Below are positions 14,001 through 18,879 of a DNA stretch of 18,879 nt, in pieces. The DNA lies in assembly GCA_964517585.1 (NCBI GenBank), contig CAZFCB010000027.1, positions 1 to 18,879 on the forward strand, written 5' to 3'. Both the position numbers and the translations under genes were made by a program. The first letter of the stretch is position 1, and every line of letters begins with the position of its first letter. The DNA comes from JAGORY01 sp964517585. Lineage in GTDB: Bacteria > Patescibacteriota > Gracilibacteria > Peribacterales > Peribacteraceae. The notes beneath the pieces are model-generated. The model had not been told where the DNA came from and ran no database searches. It was given only the letters and a program-made list of their open reading frames with translations.

Positions 14001-14446
14001 TTCTTAATTGCTTCGACAGAAGTGCCGAGTACGCGAACGCCATATTTTTTCAGAATACCAGAATCTTCCAGCGCAACACCGCAATTCAGTGCTGTTTGGC
14101 CGCCAAAGCTAAGTGCAATTGCTTCTGGCTTTTCTTCTGCGATAACTTTTTCTACAAATTCGGGTTTCACGGGTAGGAAGTAGACTCGGTCAGCAAGCCC
14201 CCAGCTCGTCTGATTCGTCGCAATATTCGGATTGATGAGAATGACGCGTTTTCCCTCTTCCTTAAAAGCTTTAATTGCTTGGCTTCCTGAGTAATCGAAT
14301 TCACCTGCTTCACCAATTTTCAGCGCGCCAGAGCCCAGAAGTACGATAGTCTTTATGTCTTGTAGCGCTTCCAGATTTGGAAAACTGTCCTCCCCGCCCT
14401 GATGGGGCACGGGAGTGCCAGTGAGTTCAACGGCGCTCATGTCCAC
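11063..14446 (-). CDS. carB: Carbamoyl-phosphate synthase large subunit
   Basis: Makes carbamoyl phosphate from bicarbonate, ammonia (from glutamine via CarA) and two ATP, feeding pyrimidine and arginine synthesis. Both ATP-grasp halves are present: N-half from VLLGSGALKIGEAGEFDYSG and C-half from VIVLGGGPYSIGSSVEFDWC with SNPETVSTDYD. The MGS-like allosteric domain is at the end (about residue 1000 on). At 1127 aa it is some 50 longer than the E. coli enzyme. Part of the excess is a short N-terminal extension, and part is an in-frame insertion near residues 577-603 at the junction of the two halves, built of heptad repeat. The start is GTG at 14444-14446 or ATG two codons later. carA is not adjacent. 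Confidence 0.96.
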   Translation of the reverse strand: MDMSAVELTGTPVPHQGGEDSFPNLEALQDIKTIVLLGSGALKIGEAGEFDYSGSQAIKAFKEEGKRVILINPNIATNQTSWGLADRVYFLPVKPEFVEKVIAEEKPEAIALSFGGQTALNCGVALEDSGILKKYGVRVLGTSVEAIKKTEDRALFNAELNSIGVSVPRSVACESLEEAKKALETIGLPVMIRAAFALGGKGSGRANTLEKAEEILKVAFVESHQVLVEEDLTGWKEIEYEVVRDAYDNCITVCNMENIDPLGIHTGESIVVAPSQTLDNDDYQMLRSIALKVIRHLGIIGECNIQYALHPKSRTYRVIEVNARLSRSSALASKATGYPLAFVAAKLALGAALPEIKNSITKVTCADFEPSLDYVAVKVPRWDLSKFNFVSTEISTEMKSVGEVMALGRSMEEALQKAMRMLNNGSQGLLPVPMKFAKKDLKSEIKVPSPRRIFAVAEGLCGEFSVEEINIMTGIDTWFLERIKRCADLRHELFQTKSAALNPALLATCKERGFSDKGIAMIRDEKEEEVTSVRINAGIVPVIKQIDTLAGEFPAKTNYMFLTYSGSVADVHFDEKSVGSWQLARNGVITTNSEPIPTSQLPLADGTKPRVIVLGGGPYSIGSSVEFDWCCVQSVRELMKQGYEVTMINSNPETVSTDYDECDQLFFDELSLERVMDIVRLLKPIGVVVSMGGQIPNSLALKLAKAGVHILGTDSSNIDRAEDRHKFGKLMDELKVDQPEWKEFADLASAKQFAKAAGYPVIVRPSYVLSGAAMTVVMSEDDLKEFVEEATSVSKEAPVVISKFETNAKEIDFDGVAQNGKLLLYAISEHVENAGVHSGDATIVLPPQRVNIETFRKIKAIAKKISQGLQISGPFNIQFLAKNNRLKVIECNLRASRSFPFVSKVTGINFAELATQALLHRAPENVRYQTMDLDHVGVKAAQFSFSRLKGADPRLGVEMASTGEVGCFGHSMEQALLLSLKAIGFVAPRKNILLTIGNLEDKIELLSTISSLQRLGFAFYATARTHEFLSSRNIPSALLHKISEPRSPNIKEYLENKRIDLVINIPKHSSSAEKTDGYFIRRIATDRGIPLITNVQLAKRIVEALELETESDDSPLIPWPDLLVHKS
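12641..12717. repeat. Heptad palindrome 5 (11 x 7 bp) in frame inside carB
   Basis: On the plus strand, units TGGCAAT, TGGCTCG, TGGGAAT and TGGTTCA (12641-12668), then a spacer with one more TGG unit (TGGTGAT), then three exact CCAACTG units (12697-12717), all in the same 7-bp phase. TGGCAATTGGC (12641-12651) pairs with 12703-12713 at 10 of 11 bases. Read on the minus strand it is translated as part of CarB. If the heptad at 12634-12640 is included the element is 84 bp, which is 28 codons and so keeps the frame. Confidence 0.88.
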
Positions 14447-14487
14447 GGCATGGTAGCGATGGAGTTCCTCTGATGCAAATACCTATA

Positions 14488-15045
14488 TTATTTCACGGGA
14501 GTTTTCATGCCGTGCTCTCTCGCGACTTCCCTGACATTCGAGAGAAGATGATAAATCTTGTCCACTCTTGGAATATAGTGGAGTCGTAGCTTTGTTTCTT
14601 GGGACTCTAAAGTGATCGTTCCATAATTGAACATATACTGAATGATGCCATGCTGAGAGGCATGGATATCTTGTAGCATCCAAATGTCGATGGTTTGATG
14701 ATCGTTATACGTCAGGAGAGTTTTCTTGATGCGATGAACTTTTCTATCGGTCACAACGATGACATACAGTGCGTAGGCATAGAAACGTAAGAGAAATTTC
14801 AATTGTACGAATGCGAAGATCAGAAATAATCCGATGAGAATACCGTGACGAATAAATGCGTCAGGTACGCCGATCAAAAAGAATGCAGCGTATCCTGCTA
14901 CGATCACAGCCACCATCCAGAAGATCATCGTAAGAAACGGAACGAGCAACCTAAACCAGTGTTGGCGAAAGTAAAATTGCAGCACCTCGTGAGCGTCCTG
15001 CCCCTGGAACGTGTGATCTTTCATTGGCGGTGAAATATTCACCAT
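14488..15045 (-). CDS. Bacterial PH-domain (YdbS/YdbT-type) membrane protein
   Basis: A 185-residue membrane protein. Residues about 28-58 and 64-95 form two hydrophobic hairpin segments (LLVPFLTMIFWMVAVIVAGYAAFFLIG; ILIGLFLIFAFVQLKFLLRFYAYAL). They are followed by a bPH_2-like domain starting at YVIVVTDRKVHRIKKTLLTYNDHQTIDIWMLQDI, with the family's YVVT-R pattern and the later YGTITLES. Function unknown; relatives are small membrane proteins of the envelope. Its ATG overlaps the stop of the upstream 72-aa gene (ATGGTGA), so the two are translationally coupled. carB follows after 41 nt and may be co-transcribed. Confidence 0.82.
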   Translation of the reverse strand: MVNISPPMKDHTFQGQDAHEVLQFYFRQHWFRLLVPFLTMIFWMVAVIVAGYAAFFLIGVPDAFIRHGILIGLFLIFAFVQLKFLLRFYAYALYVIVVTDRKVHRIKKTLLTYNDHQTIDIWMLQDIHASQHGIIQYMFNYGTITLESQETKLRLHYIPRVDKIYHLLSNVREVAREHGMKTPVK

Positions 15046-15257
15046 AAGAAGTACGTAGCAATCATATAACTTCCCATGAGAAACACGCCGAGTGCGATGG
15101 TGATGAGTTTGAGTCGAGTCCTCGTGAAAAAGCGAAAGAATGATTCATCTGATTCTACCGGGAAACACAGCCCCTTGAGCTTTTGCCTAAAAATCAACCA
15201 GATCGCACATTCAATGCTGATGATGAGAATGAACATGATGACCCAGGTGAGATACAT
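15039..15257 (-). CDS. Small two-helix membrane protein
   Basis: A 72-residue protein that I do not recognise. Residues 3-22 (LTWVIMFILIISIECAIWLI) and 50-71 (LITIALGVFLMGSYMIATYF) are transmembrane helices, joined by a charged loop (RQKLKGL...ESDESFFRFFTRTRLK). It overlaps the start of the PH-domain gene by 7 nt and has a good promoter upstream, which supports it being real. It probably works with the PH-domain protein in the membrane (inference from coupling). Confidence 0.65.
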   Translation of the reverse strand: MYLTWVIMFILIISIECAIWLIFRQKLKGLCFPVESDESFFRFFTRTRLKLITIALGVFLMGSYMIATYFLW

Positions 15258-15282
15258 CGAACGGTGGGGGTGGAAACAAGGA

Positions 15283-15312
15283 AGAATAGGCCTTTTTCGT
15301 ACTTTTGGTCAA
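15283..15312 (-). promoter_or_regulatory. Promoter of the two-TM/PH-domain unit
   Basis: On the minus strand, TTGACC (15307-15312), an 18-nt spacer and TATTCT (15283-15288), ending 25 nt before the ATG of the 72-residue gene. Confidence 0.6.
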
Positions 15313-15362
15313 CTAATAACATCGTAAATATTTTTCTCATTGTTACGTATTGCGCACGATTA

Positions 15363-15386
15363 TCTTGTAAAGTATCTCATACAAGA
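15363..15386. repeat. Inverted repeat in the divergent promoter region
   Basis: TCTTGTA (15363-15369) and TACAAGA (15380-15386), perfect 7-bp arms 10 nt apart, lie midway between two divergent promoters. The size and spacing fit an operator for a dimeric regulator, or a weak hairpin. The rest of 15313-15435 shows nothing I can name. Confidence 0.35.
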
Positions 15387-15435
15387 CAACACTGACTTTT
15401 TGTTGTGTGTATGCGTGAAAATGCATGCTACTTCT

Positions 15436-15443
15436 GCTATAAT
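15436..15443 (+). promoter_or_regulatory. Extended -10 promoter of the 3D-domain gene
   Basis: TGCTATAAT-type extended -10 (TATAAT at 15438-15443 preceded by TGC). No strong -35 is seen. The implied leader is about 25 nt and has no Shine-Dalgarno before the ATG at 15476. Confidence 0.6.
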
Positions 15444-15475
15444 GTCTTGATACTTGCAAAAAAACCCACACTCAT

Positions 15476-16843
15476 ATGTATATCGAATTCCTCAAAGTGC
15501 GTGTCTATCCGGCTGCCATTGTGATGACATCTATGGTGAGTTCAGTATTCTCGCCGGTGTATGCATTTGAGAAACCGCAGCTGCAGCAATTTGTCGTCAC
15601 TGCATATTACTCGCCACTACCGAATCAGTGCTGTTACTACCGAGGTAACTATGAAGAAGAAATTGCTTTCAATGGAAAAGGGGTTGCTGGTGCCGATGGT
15701 ACGGGAGTCTACCCTGGTATGATTGCCGGACCCGATACATATGCGTTTGGAACGGTCATTGAACTTCCGGGAATTGGCGTTGGAACGGTACATGACCGTG
15801 GAGGACGAATTATCGAGTGGGGAGAGGACATTCATCGTATTGACTTGTGGATGGGTTACGGAGAGGAAGGCCTTGCTCGCGCCATGGCATGGGGAGTGCG
15901 TCATGTAAAGGGAACAGTGTATCCGGTTGGCGCGACGAATGCTCCAGCAGAAAAATTTGTTCTCGAAAACTTCGATGCAGATTCGAAAATTCTCGCAGGC
16001 CTTCCGAAGTCTGATCCAACCGAACTCGTTCGCTATGCTGAATACGGAGACAATGAGTACTCTGTCAGAATTCTTCAATCGAACTTGAAAGATCTTGGGT
16101 ATTTTGCAGAAGTACCCACAGGACAATTTGGCCCTGTGACGCAATCTGCACTACGCAAATTTCAGGAAGAATACGGCATCGTTGGTGACGGAACGAAAGT
16201 GTCACTTGAAACTGCGGCTGCACTTGCTGCTGTCTCGGGCATCAAAGATAATAATCTTCCTGAGCTACAAATTGGCTTAGAAAAAGGAGCAACCGGCCCT
16301 GACGTTCGTCAGGCTCAAAAACTTCTTCGGTACATCGGGTACTATCGTGGACGCACGGATGGTGTATTTGATCAATCACTCAAGGAAGCTGTCATAGCTT
16401 TGCAGATCTCGGCTGGCCTCATCCAACAGGCGACTGATCCTTTTGCAGGTTACATTGGACCTGGAACGCGTGCAGCCATCTTGAAGGAATGGAAAGTGAA
16501 CATAGTCGAGACGAAGACAAAATCTCTTGCTCGGAAGATGGATCTCTCGGACAAAGTGAAGTCCGAAGACTTGCCGAAAAAAGTCCTTTCCAAGGGTGAC
16601 AAAGGAAAAGAGGTAAAACTTCTCCAGTCATTTCTCATCGATGCAGGGTACCTTGATGATGCAGGAGCAACCGGAACGTTTGGTGGACGCACCACTGCTG
16701 CACTGGTCACATATCAACTTGATCGGAAGATCGTTAATTCGAGCACCGCAAAAGGCGCAGGCGTCTTTGGTCCTTCTACTCGCATGATAGTTTCGAAGGA
16801 TCTTGTTGCTCTGAAGTGGCAGGAGGTGCGGAGTGGACATTAA
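15476..16843 (+). CDS. Exported 3D-domain protein with three peptidoglycan-binding repeats
   Basis: A 455-residue exported wall protein. Residues 1-30 are a signal peptide ending SPVYAF. About 37-135 form a 3D domain (double-psi beta barrel related to the MltA catalytic region), with VTAYYSP at the start, FGTVIELPGIGVGTVHDRGG and RIDLWMG carrying the conserved Asp residues (about D106 and D123). The family acts on, or is suspected to act on, glycan strands. Three PG_binding_1 repeats follow (about 187-240, 268-318, 368-425), seen by LQSNLKDLGYF, AQKLLRYIGYY and LQSFLIDAGYL with downstream FGPVTQSALRKFQ-like helices. A double Cys (QCCYY) occurs early in the 3D domain. It begins the plus-strand wall cluster with the GT2 and RlpA genes. 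Confidence 0.88.
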   Translation: MYIEFLKVRVYPAAIVMTSMVSSVFSPVYAFEKPQLQQFVVTAYYSPLPNQCCYYRGNYEEEIAFNGKGVAGADGTGVYPGMIAGPDTYAFGTVIELPGIGVGTVHDRGGRIIEWGEDIHRIDLWMGYGEEGLARAMAWGVRHVKGTVYPVGATNAPAEKFVLENFDADSKILAGLPKSDPTELVRYAEYGDNEYSVRILQSNLKDLGYFAEVPTGQFGPVTQSALRKFQEEYGIVGDGTKVSLETAAALAAVSGIKDNNLPELQIGLEKGATGPDVRQAQKLLRYIGYYRGRTDGVFDQSLKEAVIALQISAGLIQQATDPFAGYIGPGTRAAILKEWKVNIVETKTKSLARKMDLSDKVKSEDLPKKVLSKGDKGKEVKLLQSFLIDAGYLDDAGATGTFGGRTTAALVTYQLDRKIVNSSTAKGAGVFGPSTRMIVSKDLVALKWQEVRSGH

Positions 16844-16884
16844 ACTAGCGGAGCGTAAATAAACAGGAGTATTATCGGTTCCTT

Positions 16885-17676
16885 TTGAATGCACCTCCAC
16901 TAACTTCGGGCGAGATGGATCAGATCAGCTCAGTATGGTCGAAACAACCTGAAACTAGTATCGTTGTACCTGCGTACAACGAATCGAAAGTCTTAGCATC
17001 GACAATTCGAGCAATGGCTAAAGCAGTATTTGTCGGTGGAACCAAAACAGAACTTCTGGTGATTGATAATGCGTCAACTGACGAAACTGCCGAAATAGCC
17101 GAAAGACTTGGAGCACGCATAGTTCACGAAAAGAAGAAAGGTTTATCATACGCTCGTGAGGCGGGAATTCAGAACGCAGCGGGAGACATTATCTTGAGCA
17201 CAGATGCAGATACAAGGGTGGGGCCACAATGGATTCGTTGTCATGAAAGACATTATGCTGACGGAAACATTGTTGGCGTTGTAGGAGGGCATCGTTTTGA
17301 AGGCGCACATTCATTGCTTGTATTTTATAAGGCGTGCGCAAGAGCAGTCCAGAAACTTGCAAGCTTGACAAGCCAAGGACCAAAAGGGCACTGGTCAGGG
17401 TGCAACACTTCGTACCGCACACGCACAGTACGTGATGTCGGAGGATACGATCCGGGAAGAGATCAGGCAGAAGATCTCATCATCAGCATGAAGTTACAGA
17501 GAATTGGTACGGTGCTTTTCGATCCTTCTCCAGAGATTTCTGTTGTAACGGACGGCCGAAGATTTGATACGGCTAGCAAAGTAATGCATGAAACATGTCG
17601 CAAACTCAGAATGCTCTCAAGAGGTTCGCTCTATAGCCCCCCCGATAAGCCACAGACATTTGAAGACATCCGCTGA
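16885..17676 (+). CDS. Family 2 glycosyltransferase (GT-A fold)
   Basis: A 263-residue cytoplasmic GT2 enzyme. Seen in order: SIVVPAYNES (nucleotide-sugar binding start), LLVIDNASTDET, a DADT acidic motif for the metal and sugar nucleotide, and the acceptor-side GHWSGCNTSYRT followed by DVGGYDPGRDQAEDLIISMKLQ with the conserved ED. There is no C-terminal membrane helix, so it would attach to the membrane through partners or act on a lipid carrier. Sugar and acceptor are unknown; the position between two wall enzymes suggests surface polysaccharide or wall work. The start is TTG at 16885 or ATG at 16915 (10 codons later). AGGAG at 16864-16868 is 16 nt from the TTG, too far to decide. A run of seven C (17637-17643) lies 11 codons before the TGA stop. 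Confidence 0.88.
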   Translation: MNAPPLTSGEMDQISSVWSKQPETSIVVPAYNESKVLASTIRAMAKAVFVGGTKTELLVIDNASTDETAEIAERLGARIVHEKKKGLSYAREAGIQNAAGDIILSTDADTRVGPQWIRCHERHYADGNIVGVVGGHRFEGAHSLLVFYKACARAVQKLASLTSQGPKGHWSGCNTSYRTRTVRDVGGYDPGRDQAEDLIISMKLQRIGTVLFDPSPEISVVTDGRRFDTASKVMHETCRKLRMLSRGSLYSPPDKPQTFEDIR

Positions 17677-17710
17677 AACGTTTCGCAAGTCGAAAGATTT
17701 TTTTTCGAGG

Positions 17711-17716
17711 TATACT
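17711..17716 (+). promoter_or_regulatory. Candidate -10 box just before the RlpA-like gene
   Basis: TATACT ends 6 nt before the GTG at 17723. There is no convincing -35. If used, the mRNA would be leaderless. A weak CGAGG (17706-17710) is the only Shine-Dalgarno-like sequence. Confidence 0.35.
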
Positions 17717-17722
17717 CATGTG

Positions 17723-18796
17723 GTGAAAAGACTGCCCCCTGCATTCATCGTCATCGCTTTTCTTGTGAGCTTGTTTCCAGCACACGCACTTGCTCTGGAC
17801 GCAGTCAGTCGCGCAGACGGATTTGTCTTGATTTGGCGTAGTACGAGTAGACCTGCGGAAAAGACACATGAAAAACCATACGCTGATGTGCCGAAGTCAC
17901 ACGCGGGATTTGCAGAAATTACATACGCCAAGGCTCGTGGACTCCTGGATGATAGTCAGGAGCGATTTTACCCAGATGCTCCGATGACGCCTTCCGATGC
18001 CTTGCGTTGGATTTTCCGTACAAGAAGTGTGGAGCCACTGGATTTGAACGGAGATCGTATGCTCTCGAAACTCCCAGACGCTACGCAGGTTCCATCACTC
18101 GCGGCGCATTACGGTATTTCATATGATACCGAAGCAGCATCTATCACACGCGAAGAACTGTTAAAATTCATGCGACTGATCGATGACAAGCTTGAATCTG
18201 AGGAGCATGAGGTCAGTCTGTACTCAGAAAAATTTCACGGTAAAGGCACTGCCTTTGGCGAGACATTCGACATGTATGCGATGACGGCAGCTCACAGGAC
18301 ATTTCCCGGAAATACGCTCGTGAAAGTAACAAATATAGAGAACGGAAAGACCGTGACCGTACGCATCAACGACCGCGGACCATACGTGCAGGGTCGTGAT
18401 ATGGACTTAAGTCTTGGTGCTTTTACGACGATTGCCGAGAGAAGCAAAGGGAAGATCATGACAACGTTCGAACGTCTCGGGGACGCACATCAGGTACTAC
18501 GGTGTCACGATGACCGTTTCCAACGCAGAATTGTCAAAGACGTGATCCTTAACCCTGGCATTCCGCATAATTTTCCATTGGGCTCCTTACTTCGCCTGAG
18601 CTCAGAGAGCCCATTCGTCGTACGAGACGTGATCTATCCAGATGGTACACACACGGGGGTTCAGACATGGGTGACAGCAGGTGAAACCTTCGAGATGGAA
18701 CCGAGTATCACGGGTTTGTATCGGTTTAAGATGGGAACGAAAACCGGGCGTATGAGGGAAATGCGTATGGAAGTACTTGATTGCTCAAGTCTCTAG
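17723..18796 (+). CDS. RlpA-like septal/wall protein (DPBB) with SLH-like module
   Basis: An exported protein of about 357 residues. MKRLPPAFIVIAFLVSLFPAHALA is a signal peptide when the start is the GTG at 17723 (a GTG at 17720 is equally possible). About 27-100 form an SLH-like module (VSRADGFVLIW; YADVPKSHAGFAEITYAKARGLL; FYPDAPMTPSDALRWIF) like those in the Ctp and dockerin proteins. About 165-245 are the RlpA double-psi beta barrel, with the residues matching the Pseudomonas lytic transglycosylase triad at the same spacing: D183, H191 (TAAHRTFPGN) and D217 (INDRGP). Active cleavage of glycan strands is therefore plausible. The C-terminal 90 residues are not recognised, and no SPOR domain is seen. 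The frame is open upstream to 17588, overlapping the GT2 gene. Confidence 0.88.
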   Translation: MKRLPPAFIVIAFLVSLFPAHALALDAVSRADGFVLIWRSTSRPAEKTHEKPYADVPKSHAGFAEITYAKARGLLDDSQERFYPDAPMTPSDALRWIFRTRSVEPLDLNGDRMLSKLPDATQVPSLAAHYGISYDTEAASITREELLKFMRLIDDKLESEEHEVSLYSEKFHGKGTAFGETFDMYAMTAAHRTFPGNTLVKVTNIENGKTVTVRINDRGPYVQGRDMDLSLGAFTTIAERSKGKIMTTFERLGDAHQVLRCHDDRFQRRIVKDVILNPGIPHNFPLGSLLRLSSESPFVVRDVIYPDGTHTGVQTWVTAGETFEMEPSITGLYRFKMGTKTGRMREMRMEVLDCSSL

Positions 18797-18867
18797 CCGA
18801 ACTGCTGCATTCAGAACTGGAAAAGCCCGCAAAATTTCCACTTAAGATGCGACACTTGGTAGGATAA

Positions 18868-18879
18868 ATGGCTACTGTT
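18868..18879 (+). CDS. Possible start of a next gene (partial)
   Basis: ATGGCTACTGTT runs off the window edge, preceded by AGGA at 18861-18864. Only four codons are visible, so this is a guess. Confidence 0.2.

Noticed and set aside
15363..15386. Rho-independent terminator for the 72-residue gene or 3D gene
   Set aside because: It lies between divergent promoters where no transcript should end, and the T run after it is short; kept only as a possible operator.
18040..18080. A second dockerin-like loop (DLNGDRMLSKLPDA) in the RlpA-like protein
   Set aside because: Only one acidic loop fragment without the following dockerin helix; it lies between the SLH-like module and the barrel and is probably chance.

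Overview
The window looks like a chromosomal stretch from a bacterium of the candidate phyla radiation (Patescibacteria), most likely near Peribacteria/Peregrinibacteria. This is an inference from gene style, not from a marker search. The reasons are compact housekeeping genes, almost no Shine-Dalgarno sites, promoter -10 boxes placed almost on top of start codons, small Gram-positive-like wall proteins, REP-type palindromes and a REP-associated transposase. TGA is used as a stop (the glycosyltransferase and the 72-aa membrane protein), so the standard code applies. No tRNA, rRNA or CRISPR array was seen.

Layout. Positions 46-5914 lie on the minus strand: glyS, a 501-aa planctomycete-like dockerin/cadherin surface protein, a repeat-filled gap, rpsB, tsf and a stand-alone response regulator. 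Positions 6279-10142 lie on the plus strand: a PrsW-type membrane protease, a secreted S41 C-terminal processing protease and Maf. Positions 10264-15257 lie on the minus strand: a two-TM membrane protein, a PH-domain membrane protein, carB, rpsU and a Y1 (RAYT) transposase. Positions 15476-18796 lie on the plus strand: a 3D-domain protein with three peptidoglycan-binding repeats, a family 2 glycosyltransferase and an RlpA-like protein.

How the genes fit together. There is a translation/housekeeping theme (rpsB, tsf, glyS, rpsU, carB, maf) and a cell-surface theme (PrsW, Ctp, 3D/PG-binding protein, GT2, RlpA, dockerin protein). Three of the exported proteins (dockerin protein, Ctp, RlpA) carry the same kind of degenerate SLH-like module, suggesting a shared way of holding enzymes at the cell surface.

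The most unusual structure is a family of palindromic elements built from 7-bp units. Five loci (1299-1417, 4226-4288, 5920-5989, 9495-9557, 12641-12717) each consist of whole heptads that stay in phase from a left arm, through a spacer, to a right arm made of the inverted heptad. The heptad sequence differs between loci but the architecture is the same. One copy sits in frame inside carB at the junction of its two halves, one writes the C-terminus of rpsB, and three form the leader or run up to the start codon of tsf, glyS and maf.
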